DNA of 64,000 bases from Oribacterium sp. KHPX15. GTDB lineage: Bacteria; Bacillota; Clostridia; Lachnospirales; Lachnospiraceae. Of the stretch, positions 53,721 through 62,866 are shown in pieces. A program made the position numbers and the translations under genes. Under the pieces are notes generated by a model. That model was not told the DNA's origin and ran no database searches. It saw nothing but the letters and a program-made list of their open reading frames with translations. The stretch is taken from positions 1 through 64,000 of the forward strand of contig NZ_FNRG01000017.1 in the NCBI RefSeq assembly GCF_900107835.1. The letters run 5' to 3'. Positions within the stretch are counted from its first letter, which is position 1, and each line of letters begins with the position of its first letter.

Positions 53721-56396
53721 CTATACAATCCCATCTAGAATATCCATATGGAAAGGCTCACCTACCTTTTCCTTCTCCAAATTCTTCAAAGTGAAATTCG
53801 ACTTCATAAAGGTGAGCGCCGGATTATAGTAGGGGTCGCCGTAACGGAGGCACTCGGGCCAGCGTTTTGCGAATTTTACTATTTCGCCGTTGAATCGCTG
53901 TACTTTTTCCGGGGTGTCTTCCATACCGCGGGACTTTGACTCGTAATGATAGAACTTGGCGTAGGGGTTGTAGACTACCAGCTTACCAAGGGCGCGGACT
54001 TTCATGCAGAAGTCTACGTCGTTGAAGGCCACCGCCAGTTCTTCGGTATAGCCGCCAACTGCATCGAAAAGCTCCCGTTTGGTCAGGAGGCAGGCTGCGG
54101 TCACGCAGGAGTAGTCCTGGACGCATTTTGCTCTGTGCATGTATGAAAGCTCTGCATCGTGGGTTCTTACAAAGGCAGCGCCTGCGATGCCGCCCATTCC
54201 CATGATGACGCCGGCATGCTGGATGTCTTCGTCCGGATAAAGGAGTCTTGCTCCGCAAATGCCTACATCTTCTCTCTGAACGTAGCCTATCATTTCGTCG
54301 ATTGAGTCGGGATCGATAAGCTCAATGTCATTATTCAGGAACAGAATGTACTTTCCGCTTGTGAACTTTACGCCAAAGTTGTTGATAGCTGAATAGTTGA
54401 ACGGTCCCTTCCACTTAACGACGCGAACGGTGATTTGTAAATGTGTCTCATCTCCTATGACGGTGTTTGTATCTCGAACGGTTTTACCGGACTGATCTGA
54501 TTCAAAAGACGGATTGACAACTGAATCTGATTCAGAACACTGATTTACAGCCCGCGCCGACACCAGTGTATCTACTGAAGATGAATCAGCAGCAACCCCG
54601 GAATCAGTCACTGACATGTCTTCAGGTTTGGAATTTATAATTTCAGTATTATTTCCTGAAATAGTTCCAGCTACAGAGTCAATTATCTCCGTCTGTCCCT
54701 CATTCTTTATTTCTTCCGCCGTCTTCTCAACAAATCCCTCTACCGGATACTGTTTCTGTATCTCAGCATAGTACTTCCAGGTTTCTTCCTGGTCGGAGTT
54801 GTTCTCAACTATGATGAATTCAAGGTTCTTGTAATTGCTTCCTGCCAGGGACTGTATCGCCTTGTCGAGGTCCGCGGTGTGGTCCTTGTTGGGGATAACC
54901 ACTGAAATCAGGGGCTGTTCGTTTTCATAAATGGTGTGATAGAAGCCATAGGTAATGCCTTTTTCCACCTTTTTCACAGGCAGGCCCAGTCTCTTACAAT
55001 GGTCGTAAACTGCTCTCGCACCTGCATCGAAGGCATAAAGCTTTGCCTCTGGGTGCTGGGCTGTTGAAGCCTGGTGTGAGCGCCAGTGATAAAGGACCTT
55101 AGGTATATGGTAGATCCTTGAGCTGGTGAATCGGCCTTCCTTAAGAAGCTTTTTGTCAGCATCACTTAAGTTGGCGAGGTCGCCGCCGATCTCTTCTCTT
55201 TCCCTCTCCTGAGCCTTTTCCGTTGCCCTCAATATAAGGTCATGGTCCTGGGCGCCGTCATAGGCTTTTCTTTCATATATTTTGTGACCTGCTTCGTCAG
55301 TCTCGGCGATAGCATCCAGAAGCTCTCTTTTCAGCACCAGAAGATGACAGACATAGTTTACAGATCTGAGTAGATCCGGGTTGTAGTCCGTCTTAAAGTG
55401 AGGCTCGAAATAGTAAGTGTCCTCGAAGTCGATCTTGTCTTCGTCGGAGTAGATCACGTCCACCTTCGGGTGCTCATTTATGGCTTTGGCACACTCGAAG
55501 AGAGCATTGAGCTCCAGTTCATCGTCATGGTCTGCAAGGACAATGTAATCGCCGGTGGCCATTTCGATGGCAGCATTGGTGTTGTCGGAAATTCCCAGGT
55601 TCTTTTCGAGGATCTCGTACCTGAATCGGGGGTCCGCCTTGTGGAACTCCTCCAGAACTTCTTTTGGAAGCTTTCCGTTTGCCTGTGACCGGTCATACTT
55701 GTCGTAAGGTGTTGCGTCCGCAACGCAGACTTCAAAGTTTCCGTAGGTCTGGTCCTGGATGGACTTAAGCATTTTCCTGAGGAACTTTTCGGGAGTCTCG
55801 TATACCGGGATAACAATAGAAAACTTCGGCTGTAAAGGAAGCTTAGTGTTCCTCTGCTCCTGAAGCTCCGCCTCTGTCACCTTCTGCTTTTTGTACCACT
55901 CGTTATAATCGTAATCCTCCTGAATGCCTTTCAGGCGGTGTACGGTTTTTTTGTAAAGTGCCCTGAAGCCGTGCTCCTTGAAGTAATCCCAGGCCACTTC
56001 CACTGTCTCCCAATGAAACAGCGCCAGAAGCTTTTCTCTTTTTTTGTGAGCCACTGAGTTAAAGGCTTCCAGGATCTTGTCATCGAACTTGATCTTTTTG
56101 GTTTTTCCATCGGCTTTGATGACCAGGTATCTGACTTCGCCCTTCTGATAGGGGGTGTTAATGTCATAGCCCAGTTCTCTTTTGATGGGTCCGTGCTGCT
56201 TTTCATAATCTTTAAAGAAGGCTTCCACCACTTCGTCTCGTCTTACGGACTCCACGACGGTGCCGGGCACGGAATTTCCCGCGCCGTCCAGCACGTCGAA
56301 TTCCACCGGGGTCTCAGGGTCGCTGCCGAAGGCCCAGCCAAGAAATGTAATCTTTCCTTCTCTCGAAACGGCAACATCTACTTTATATCGCATCAT
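53721..56396 (-). CDS. Two-domain glycosyltransferase family 2 protein
   Basis: 891 residues. An N-terminal beta-rich domain (1-130) precedes GT2 domain 1 (about 190-300; FSIVIPVYETPEKFLRKML, ADHDDELELN, VIYSDEDKIDF) and GT2 domain 2 (about 500-830; ISVVIPNKDHTADLDKAI, IIVENNSDQEE, LFLNNDIELI, FNDVDFCMKVRALG). Between the first and later strands of domain 2 is an 80-residue Ser/Asp/Asn-rich insert (about 565-645) absent from relatives. Two transferase sites suggest it adds two sugars or builds an alternating chain. It is followed by a strong terminator and preceded by the GtrB-like gene. Confidence 0.88.
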   Translation of the reverse strand: MMRYKVDVAVSREGKITFLGWAFGSDPETPVEFDVLDGAGNSVPGTVVESVRRDEVVEAFFKDYEKQHGPIKRELGYDINTPYQKGEVRYLVIKADGKTKKIKFDDKILEAFNSVAHKKREKLLALFHWETVEVAWDYFKEHGFRALYKKTVHRLKGIQEDYDYNEWYKKQKVTEAELQEQRNTKLPLQPKFSIVIPVYETPEKFLRKMLKSIQDQTYGNFEVCVADATPYDKYDRSQANGKLPKEVLEEFHKADPRFRYEILEKNLGISDNTNAAIEMATGDYIVLADHDDELELNALFECAKAINEHPKVDVIYSDEDKIDFEDTYYFEPHFKTDYNPDLLRSVNYVCHLLVLKRELLDAIAETDEAGHKIYERKAYDGAQDHDLILRATEKAQEREREEIGGDLANLSDADKKLLKEGRFTSSRIYHIPKVLYHWRSHQASTAQHPEAKLYAFDAGARAVYDHCKRLGLPVKKVEKGITYGFYHTIYENEQPLISVVIPNKDHTADLDKAIQSLAGSNYKNLEFIIVENNSDQEETWKYYAEIQKQYPVEGFVEKTAEEIKNEGQTEIIDSVAGTISGNNTEIINSKPEDMSVTDSGVAADSSSVDTLVSARAVNQCSESDSVVNPSFESDQSGKTVRDTNTVIGDETHLQITVRVVKWKGPFNYSAINNFGVKFTSGKYILFLNNDIELIDPDSIDEMIGYVQREDVGICGARLLYPDEDIQHAGVIMGMGGIAGAAFVRTHDAELSYMHRAKCVQDYSCVTAACLLTKRELFDAVGGYTEELAVAFNDVDFCMKVRALGKLVVYNPYAKFYHYESKSRGMEDTPEKVQRFNGEIVKFAKRWPECLRYGDPYYNPALTFMKSNFTLKNLEKEKVGEPFHMDILDGIV

Positions 56397-56413
56397 ATGT
56401 TATTCTCCGTTGC

Positions 56414-57418
56414 TTATTCGGGTTTCACTTCCGGGGTTTTGGGAGTTTTCTCCATGTCTTTTACGCCGCGGTAAATGGGCGCATCCCCAAAGTTGAGTCT
56501 TTCTTCCTCTACTACCAGAGGTCTCTTCATTACCCTCTGATTGATGGAGAGGATGTACTCGCCCAGGAGTCCGATGAAGAAGATCTGGATTGAGCCGAGG
56601 AAGAGCATGCCGATAAGCATTGGCGCCATGCCGGCGGGGAAACGGTCCCACCAGATCAGCTTCATTACGAGGTAGGCGATGGCGATCAGCATGCTGATGG
56701 CGCTGCACACACCGCCGAAGAATACCGCAACTCTGAGGCCGACTTTGGTGTAGCTGGTGAAGCTGAGCATAGCGGCGTCATAGAGGGAATACCAGTTGTT
56801 GTGGGTGATTCCGGCTCTTCTTCTGGGCTGGGTGTAGGGTATTTCCTTGCGGCGGAAGCCGAGCTCTGCCACGATGCCTCTCAGGAACGGAGTCGGATCG
56901 TTGAGGTTTCGCATTACGTTGATGAATGCTTTGTCATAGAGTCCGAAACCGGTGAACTGGGCAATCTGGTCAACTGATGACATTTTCTTGATGGTTTTGT
57001 AGTAAATGCCTCTGATCCAGTACATGAGCGGGTTCTCCTGGGACTGGGTCTTTACGCCGATGGCGATTTTGTAGCCTTCTTCCCAGGCTTTTACGAACTC
57101 GGGGATCATCTCCACCGGGTCCTGGAAGTCCGCCGCCATAAGCATTGTCGCGTCACCGGTTGACTGGAGCATGCCATAGTAGGGGCTGTTGAACTGGCCG
57201 AAGTTTTTGGCATTGAAAATGGCTTTTACGTCTTTGTCGGCGGCGCAAAGGCCTCTGATCTTTTCGCGGGTCTGGTCCTTTGAATCGTTGTCTATGTATA
57301 TGAGCTCATATCTGTAGTCGCTGAGTTTTTCAGCAAATATGGCTTTTATGGCCTCGTAAAGGGGCTCTACGTTTTCTTCTTCGTTGTAGCAGGGTACTAC
57401 TATGCTGATGGTTTTCAA
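56414..57418 (-). CDS. GtrB-like polyprenyl-phosphate glycosyltransferase
   Basis: 334 residues: an N-terminal GT2 domain (KTISIVVPCYNEEENVEPLYEA, LIYIDNDSKDQT, LMAADFQDPVEMI) and two C-terminal membrane helices (VGLRVAVFFGGVCSAISML, MLFLGSIQIFFIGLLGEYI). This is the DPM1/GtrB family, which loads a sugar on the lipid carrier for transfer outside the cell. The start is TTG 57418 with GAGG nine bases upstream. It ends 17 bases before the two-domain GT2 gene, so the two are cotranscribed. Confidence 0.92.
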   Translation of the reverse strand: MKTISIVVPCYNEEENVEPLYEAIKAIFAEKLSDYRYELIYIDNDSKDQTREKIRGLCAADKDVKAIFNAKNFGQFNSPYYGMLQSTGDATMLMAADFQDPVEMIPEFVKAWEEGYKIAIGVKTQSQENPLMYWIRGIYYKTIKKMSSVDQIAQFTGFGLYDKAFINVMRNLNDPTPFLRGIVAELGFRRKEIPYTQPRRRAGITHNNWYSLYDAAMLSFTSYTKVGLRVAVFFGGVCSAISMLIAIAYLVMKLIWWDRFPAGMAPMLIGMLFLGSIQIFFIGLLGEYILSINQRVMKRPLVVEEERLNFGDAPIYRGVKDMEKTPKTPEVKPE

Positions 57419-57653
57419 ATTTGTTTTCCTCTGATTAGTAATGCGGGGCTTGGAGCGCCCGCGTCTTTTGATTGCTCAATTTCAGGATGCCGGCGCCCGC
57501 AGGCGACAATGCATCCATTAAAACACAGCGTCGATTGTACACTCAGGTGCCGGGTTTAGCAAGCTGAACCGGTCAATTCCATAATGTTTGATACATACAT
57601 CCCGAAATATATTGTGAAAAGCTCTATATAGGCATGTGTTAGTAGTGATCAAT

Positions 57654-58290
57654 TGACTTATATCACAAAAGTCAAAAAACGGGTCAAGTCAATGTGCGAC
57701 ACAGATTGACTCACCTCTCTATAATCGAAGTTTGAGTCATGCATTTACCCGATTCGCTTTGACTCACTTCTAAAAAACCTGTTTGTGAGTCATGTATTGG
57801 TTCGATTCAGGTTGACTCACCTCTCTATAATTGAAGTTTGAGTCATACATTTACCAGATTCGCTTTGACTCACTTCTCAAAAAATAGGTTTGTGAGTCAT
57901 GTATTGGTTCGATTTAGGTTGACTCATCTCTCTATAATCGAAGTTTGAGTCATACATTTACCAGATTCGCTTTGACTCACTTCTAAAAAACCTGTTTGTG
58001 AGTCATATATTGGTTCGATTCAGGTTGACTCACCTCTCTATAATCGAAGTTTGAGTCATGCATTTACCAGATTCGCTTTGACTCACTTCTAAAAAACCTG
58101 TTTGTGAGTCATATATTGGTTCGATTCAGGTTGACTCACCTCTCTATAATCGAAGTTTGAGTCATGCATTTACCAGATTCGCTTTGACTCACTTCTCAAA
58201 AACATGTTTGTGAGTCATATATTGGTTCGATTTAGGTTGACTCACCTCTCTATAATCGAAGTTTGAGTCTTGTATATGCCAGATCCGCCA
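57654..58290. repeat. Phased array 2: twelve 53-bp units with TGACTCA...TGAGTCA cores
   Basis: Unit starts 57654, 57707, 57760, 57813, 57866, 57920, 57973, 58026, 58079, 58132, 58185 and 58238: always 53 bp apart except one of 54. Each core is 33 nt (one 34), bounded by TGACTCA and TGAGTCA in inverted orientation, so it can form a 7-8 bp stem. Spacers are 20 nt. From the second unit on, two cores and two spacers alternate (TGCATTTACCAGATTCGCTT and TATATTGGTTCGATTCAGGT types). The first unit shares only the boundaries. The rest of the 57419-58359 gap has nothing recognisable. Confidence 0.95.
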
Positions 58291-58359
58291 TAACTTAAAG
58301 TATTGATTATAGAATATGAATATTCCCACAACCGAAGTGTGACAGGTCTTTTAACAAAT

Positions 58360-59694
58360 TTAGAGTCTGATAGCTATTTTTATGGCTTTTCTGTCCTTCA
58401 TGTCGTAGATGGCCTGTTCCACTTTGTCGAGGCCTTCGTATCTTTCGGTTATGAGCACACCGGGGTGGAGGTCATGCTCTTTTATGAGGCTAATGACTCT
58501 TTCCAGGTTCTCCCGCCCGCCTTTACTGAGGCTGAATTTCAGGGTTTTTCCTGCCATTCCGCGGCCCATGGAGAATTTCGGGATTTGAAGGGAGTCGATG
58601 GTGGTGTTGAGTTTTGATTCTGGCTTGGTCTGATGGGTTCCGGTGTTTGACTGCTGGGTGCCGGAATTGCTCTGAATGGCTCCGTTGTCTGACTGCAGGG
58701 TTCCGATATTGGTCTGAGGAGCTCCAGTGTTTGACTGCTGTGAGGTGCAGGAGCAGTTTTCTTTGAATCGGTCGTTAATATTTGAAAGATTCCGGCATTC
58801 TTCGTCCTGAACTTCAGTGTCTGCGCCGAAGTACATGACATTGGACACGATGCCGGTTCCGTATTTCACCATGTCGATGGCCTGGGGGAGGCTGTAGTCA
58901 TTGCCGCCGCAGATCAGGACTTTGTCAGCACCTTTTGTGGCGGTCTGTTGAAGGACATAATTCACCACGGGGGAGCCGGTGGAGTTTGCCAGGGGGTGCA
59001 TGCCTTCAGGAAGAGGGCATTCTAATGTCTTGTAGTTGAGAACTTCCACCTTGCAGGTTTCGTCACTCATGGACTCGGCGATTTTGACATTGTCGGGGCG
59101 GGAGCCTACGGCGTAGATCTTTTTTGCGCCGGCAAGTTTGCTTCCCATGATGGCTGCGAGGCCGATGGCGCCGATGCCCATGACTACAACTGTGTCGCCT
59201 TCAGATACTGCTGCCTCTTCCACTGCGGTGAAGCCGGTTTGGACCACGTCAACGCACATTAAGGCGTCTTCAAGACTCATTCCTTCCGGGATGCGGGCGA
59301 GGTTTTTGTCGGCGAAGGGCAGGTAAAAGGTGCTCTGGAAGGCGCCATCGATGGATTTTCCTATCATATGTGCACTGAAGTTCTGTCCTGCGTGGGCGTA
59401 GTTAATGTCTACGTCGGGCTGACTCCAGTCCGGGGTTATGGCTGAGACAGCTACCAGGTCGCCGGGCTTGAAGTCTTTGACTTCAGAGCCGATGGCTTTT
59501 ACTTTTGCGATCACCTCGTGCCCGAGAGTCAGGTCGGGGCGCTTGGGGCTGCCCTGCCAAATGGTGTGGACGTCGGAGGTGCAAGGGGATACCAGCACCG
59601 GCTCCAGAAGCGCGCCGTGAAGGGCCTCAAGTGTCGGTTCAGACTTATCAATATATTCTATTTTTCCTTTTTCTTTCAGGACCAGGGCTTTCAT
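58360..59694 (-). CDS. Zinc alcohol dehydrogenase (secondary-ADH-like) with a repeat insert
   Basis: 444 residues of the medium-chain dehydrogenase family. The zinc ligands of the secondary alcohol dehydrogenases are in place: C37 in SPCTSDVHT, H59 in LGHEV and the Asp of CVDVVQTGF. The cofactor site is VVMGIGAIGLAA and VGSRPD suggests NADP(H). After NVMYFG an insert of about 80 residues (about 290-370) interrupts the fold, with five 7-residue Gln-Ser-Asn-Thr-Gly repeats. Homology resumes at RGMAGKTLKFSL. Relatives have about 355 residues. Within this cluster it may reduce a keto-polyol or sugar, but the substrate is unknown. Confidence 0.88.
   Translation of the reverse strand: MKALVLKEKGKIEYIDKSEPTLEALHGALLEPVLVSPCTSDVHTIWQGSPKRPDLTLGHEVIAKVKAIGSEVKDFKPGDLVAVSAITPDWSQPDVDINYAHAGQNFSAHMIGKSIDGAFQSTFYLPFADKNLARIPEGMSLEDALMCVDVVQTGFTAVEEAAVSEGDTVVVMGIGAIGLAAIMGSKLAGAKKIYAVGSRPDNVKIAESMSDETCKVEVLNYKTLECPLPEGMHPLANSTGSPVVNYVLQQTATKGADKVLICGGNDYSLPQAIDMVKYGTGIVSNVMYFGADTEVQDEECRNLSNINDRFKENCSCTSQQSNTGAPQTNIGTLQSDNGAIQSNSGTQQSNTGTHQTKPESKLNTTIDSLQIPKFSMGRGMAGKTLKFSLSKGGRENLERVISLIKEHDLHPGVLITERYEGLDKVEQAIYDMKDRKAIKIAIRL
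58633..58737 (-). repeat. 21-bp in-frame minisatellite in the dehydrogenase gene
   Basis: Five 21-bp units encode QSNTGAP, QTNIGTL, QSDNGAI, QSNSGTQ and QSNTGTH (residues 320-354). Confidence 0.85.
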
Positions 59695-59721
59695 TTTGCC
59701 TCCATGTGGTGAAATAAGCTA

Positions 59722-61107
59722 TTACCTGTATTCGTCTATCTTATCGGTTTTTAGAACTAAAATTCTAACGTCTGCAGCGTATCGCTCGCGGATGATTCCG
59801 GCGATTTCTTCGGTGTAGCCGGGGGCTACGATAAGGATCTCGTCTACCGGGTCTGTTTCGAAATGATCAGGGGAGACGATGGGGATGTGTGATGCCGGTG
59901 CATATTTTCCCTGCTTGAATTTCGCGGAATCTATGATGTATTTTACTTTTCCGCCAAGCTTTGTGGTGGCTGCAAGGGTGAATCCCTGGTGGCTTGCTCC
60001 CCAGATGGCCATGGTTTTGTTTTCGGCCGAAAGTTGAGTCAAATGTGCATTCACTTCTTCATTCAAACGGTCATAGCTTTCTTTTAAGGAAGAAACATCT
60101 ATGAGCTGTCCGTTGTAACGAAGGTTTGTTAGGTCATCGGGGTCTGCTTTTTTCACGATGATCTCGATGGTGTCGCGGTTTACGAGGCGCATGTCCAAAA
60201 CCTCAAAACCGTTGTCCTGGAAAAGCTTCTGCAACGTAAACTCGGTATAGTTTGCAATGTGGTCGTGGAGCAGCTCGTAGTAGCCGTTATACTTCAGGAT
60301 ATACTCGAAGCTCGGAACCGTTACGAGGCCAAGAGCTTTCGGTTTCAGGTTATGCCAGATGTTTTGAAGCATATCCTTAGGATATGGCTGGTGCTCAAGG
60401 AAGTTGAACTGAACGAAGGCGTCGAAAGGACCGTCGGGATAAGTATAGTCGCCTTCGGCGAAGCCCTCGTATACACAATAGTTCACTTTTGGATAGTGAC
60501 TTGCTTTAGGCGAGTACTTTACTTCTGGGAAGCACTCTACTTTTTTATCAAAATCCAAATTTCGTGTATTTATAGATGATTCCTGCTGATCCGCAGCTTT
60601 ATAATAATCGTCGGCATGAGCTTTTGCCTCTTCCACCAGTTCTTTCTTGTGCTCGATTCCGGTGAGCTTAATAGGCATTACTTTAGGCTGGCCAGAAAGG
60701 GGATCTTTCTCCATATCTTTCTCGAGCGCCTCTTTTCCTACTTCATCTTCTGAAAGATTCTGCCACATGCGGAGGAACTCGCCTCTGCCACAGCCTACTT
60801 CCACTATGTTTCTGCCTTTGATACCATGCTCTCTCATGTGTTCAAGGAGTCTTGCATACTCTTCATGACGGAGTTTTGTCATGGTGCTGGTTCCGCCGCC
60901 GGCTCGAATCACATCTTTGTAATAAGATACGGGCTCGCAGTCAAACTGAACCAAACCGCATTCGATGCATTGGCAAAGGTCCAGAGTGATTGAGTGGTCT
61001 TCATTGAGCTCGTCCTTAGCAGGAATGTCCTGAGCTGAGGACGGCATATCCTTTAAAGTCATAAGTTTCTTTATTTCGTGCCCGCAGGCTAAACATTTCA
61101 TTTTCAT
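59722..61107 (-). CDS. Sugar C-methyltransferase-type SAM enzyme
   Basis: About 461 residues from ATG 61107 (GGAG eight bases upstream). Three parts match NDP-sugar C-methyltransferases: an N-terminal zinc-binding region (CLACGHEI, then CQCIECGLVQFDC), a SAM-binding methyltransferase core (NIVEVGCGRGEFLRMW, FDAFVQFNFLEHQPYPKDML) and a C-terminal Rossmann-like domain (MAIWGASHQGFTLAATTKLGG). The core holds an extra stretch with three 6-residue repeats (60484-60537). Such enzymes methylate a deoxysugar, giving branched sugars. An SDR epimerase and a dehydrogenase nearby fit a modified deoxysugar pathway. Confidence 0.88.
   Translation of the reverse strand: MKMKCLACGHEIKKLMTLKDMPSSAQDIPAKDELNEDHSITLDLCQCIECGLVQFDCEPVSYYKDVIRAGGGTSTMTKLRHEEYARLLEHMREHGIKGRNIVEVGCGRGEFLRMWQNLSEDEVGKEALEKDMEKDPLSGQPKVMPIKLTGIEHKKELVEEAKAHADDYYKAADQQESSINTRNLDFDKKVECFPEVKYSPKASHYPKVNYCVYEGFAEGDYTYPDGPFDAFVQFNFLEHQPYPKDMLQNIWHNLKPKALGLVTVPSFEYILKYNGYYELLHDHIANYTEFTLQKLFQDNGFEVLDMRLVNRDTIEIIVKKADPDDLTNLRYNGQLIDVSSLKESYDRLNEEVNAHLTQLSAENKTMAIWGASHQGFTLAATTKLGGKVKYIIDSAKFKQGKYAPASHIPIVSPDHFETDPVDEILIVAPGYTEEIAGIIRERYAADVRILVLKTDKIDEYR
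60484..60537 (-). repeat. 18-bp in-frame repeat in the methyltransferase gene
   Basis: Three 18-bp units encode ECFPEV, KYSPKA and SHYPKV, just before a core strand of the SAM domain. Confidence 0.65.
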
Positions 61108-61119
61108 ATATATGTCTCC

Positions 61120-61158
61120 AAAAAAATCCGATGTGCTACGATTATAACACACCGGATT
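61120..61158 (-). promoter_or_regulatory. Hairpin with built-in -10 before the methyltransferase gene
   Basis: Stem AATCCG/CGGATT plus TGTG/CACA, followed on the minus strand by TTTTTT, looks like a terminator. Its loop holds TGTTATAAT, a perfect extended -10. The ribosome site GGAG follows at once. It may end an upstream transcript and start the methyltransferase message. Confidence 0.5.
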
Positions 61159-61335
61159 ATATAATCTTTATTTTCAAACAAAAAACTATATTTCCATATA
61201 GGTCATTGTGAATCTATGTAAATCTGCTTCGTCTATAACCCTTATATTTAGGACATTTCTTTAAACTGAAAACCTCCGTCCCGATTTCTTCATATAAGTT
61301 CAATTATGTCTTGTTTCTTATTCTTTGTATATCCA

Positions 61336-61402
61336 AAACCAAAGATTTTTGCACTTAAAATCTTTGGTTTCAGCTTCAATCCAAAGTTTTTTCTTTGGGT
61401 TG
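61336..61402. repeat. Two adjacent inverted repeats
   Basis: AAACCAAAGATTTT (61336-61349) pairs perfectly with AAAATCTTTGGTTT (61357-61370). AATCCAAAG/CTTTGGGTT follows with one wobble. They lie between divergent promoters in the 61153-61549 gap, which has no other gene. Confidence 0.6.
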
Positions 61403-61432
61403 GAACCGTTTTTTATCTCAAATATATCCTCA

Positions 61433-61461
61433 TTGGCAATCAGGTAGTTTTTGGGTACAAT
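61433..61461 (+). promoter_or_regulatory. Promoter of the YgiT-type gene
   Basis: TTGGCA (61433-61438), 17-bp spacer, TACAAT (61456-61461). It gives a leader of about 80 bases. Confidence 0.7.
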
Positions 61462-61549
61462 ACACGTAGAGAATAATCTTCATTTCGATATATTGACCTA
61501 ATTTAGTTTGGTGGAAAATAGATTTTAAAACAAGGAATGAGGTAAAATA

Positions 61550-61777
61550 ATGTGCAATGCTTGTTTTGCCAACAATAAGATAAAGACAACGACTACTTTT
61601 ACAGTAGAATACAATGGAGGCATTATCGTTGTACGTAATGTTCCATGTTTGGAATGTCAAAAATGCGGTGAAATCACATTTACTGATGAGGTAGCCGATC
61701 AGTTGGAAAAAATTGTGGCAGCGGCTAAAACCGTTTTGCAGGATGTCTCCGTTATCGATTATTCAAAAGTTGCATAA
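61550..61777 (+). CDS. YgiT-type zinc finger protein (orphan antitoxin-like)
   Basis: 75 residues. An N-terminal zinc site (CNAC and CLECQKCGE) is followed by DEVADQLEKIVAAAKTVLQDV. The YgiT/MqsA-type pattern VVRNVPCLECQKCGE is clear, so it resembles the antitoxin half of a toxin-antitoxin pair. The usual small toxin gene (DUF4258-type) should lie directly upstream; only a few codons there (KIDFKTRNEVK, then stop) look like its end. GAGG seven bases before ATG 61550. Confidence 0.8.
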   Translation: MCNACFANNKIKTTTTFTVEYNGGIIVVRNVPCLECQKCGEITFTDEVADQLEKIVAAAKTVLQDVSVIDYSKVA

Positions 61778-61798
61778 GTAACATAATAAAACGTAAAA

Positions 61799-61844
61799 AA
61801 ATACCAAGTGAAGGTGTGATATCGCCTTTACTTGGTATTTTTTT
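61799..61844. terminator. Bidirectional terminator after the YgiT-type gene
   Basis: Stem AATACCAAGTGAAGG / CCTTTACTTGGTATT with one mismatch, A-run before and T-run after. It serves the YgiT-type gene and the convergent epimerase gene. Confidence 0.9.
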
Positions 61845-61885
61845 ATTTAATATCAAAAGGAGCAGTTAACCCCTCCGTCTTCCCT

Positions 61886-62866
61886 TCAACCGGCTTCGAG
61901 TTCCATTCTCTTTTTCTTCACGAGTTCTCCGATGCCTGCTTCGAAGGATATTTCCTGGTGGAAGCCGAGGCGCTGGAGCTTCAGGATCTCGGGAGACATG
62001 TTTGCGGCGCCTTCAGCATTGTTGCTGCGGGTTCCGAACTCGAGCTCTGCTCCGCCGCCGGCGATTTCATTCATTTCCTGAACGAATTTCTTGAGCATTC
62101 TGGAATCACTTCCTGCAATGTCGTAAACGTCTGTGCGGGTCTCATCCGACTGTAGGAGAATGCTTATGGCTCTTGCACAGTCTCTTACTTCAAGGTAATT
62201 CCATCTCTGTGCACAGGGTCCGAGTACCACAGGTGTTCCCTTGAGGGAGCCTTTAAGTACTGTGTTTACAAGGCTTGTCTTGTGGTCTCCGTCACCGTAA
62301 ACGCTGAAAATGCGTGTGTGAAGGAACTGCATTGGCCTCTCATCATACATCTGGGAAAGGAGGCTCTGCTCTGTTGCCCAGCGTCCGAAGGCGCGTTTTG
62401 CCTTTCCGTAAGGGCTTATGGGTCTCGGTGAGCGGTGGTTGCCGTCGCCGTACTCTGCCTGGGATCCCGCGAAGATGAACTTCTGCGCTCCCAGAACCTT
62501 GGCCATAATGTATGCTTTCTTGGCATTTTCAATGTTCTGTATCTGAATATCTGTGTTTTCTCTTCCTGCGGATCCGATTCCGTCCCAGGCGAAATGAACC
62601 CAGGCATCGATGATTGGCTCATCGTCCTCGTTCCTTTCAAGGAACTCTACGAAATGCTCTTCTCCGAGCTCCGCTTCCGGAAGCTGGTCAAAATCCATGT
62701 AAACTGTCTGATACTTTGGTTCTTCGGTGATGCCTCTTTCCTCAAGTACATCTTGATTTTTGCTATCAGGTCTGACTGCTCCTATCACCTCGTAGCCTTC
62801 GCTCAAAAGCTGTTTTGCTGTGTAAACGCCCAGAAAACTGGTGACGCCGGTAATGAGTACTCTCAT
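61886..62866 (-). CDS. NAD-dependent epimerase/dehydratase (sugar SDR)
   Basis: 326 residues of the extended SDR family. Features: cofactor loop LITGVTSFLGVYTA, the strand FIFAGSQAEYGDG carrying the active serine, and the catalytic SPYGKAK. HTRIFSVYGDGDHKTSL and WNYLEVRDCARAI match nucleotide-sugar reductases and epimerases. GGGGAG six bases before ATG 62866. Together with the C-methyltransferase and the dehydrogenase it could finish a modified deoxysugar. The exact reaction is not readable. Confidence 0.88.
   Translation of the reverse strand: MRVLITGVTSFLGVYTAKQLLSEGYEVIGAVRPDSKNQDVLEERGITEEPKYQTVYMDFDQLPEAELGEEHFVEFLERNEDDEPIIDAWVHFAWDGIGSAGRENTDIQIQNIENAKKAYIMAKVLGAQKFIFAGSQAEYGDGNHRSPRPISPYGKAKRAFGRWATEQSLLSQMYDERPMQFLHTRIFSVYGDGDHKTSLVNTVLKGSLKGTPVVLGPCAQRWNYLEVRDCARAISILLQSDETRTDVYDIAGSDSRMLKKFVQEMNEIAGGGAELEFGTRSNNAEGAANMSPEILKLQRLGFHQEISFEAGIGELVKKKRMELEAG

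Noticed and set aside
61430-61660. 76-residue minus-strand reading frame near the YgiT-type gene
   Set aside because: Overlaps the promoter and start of a recognised gene; no ribosome site and no family resemblance.
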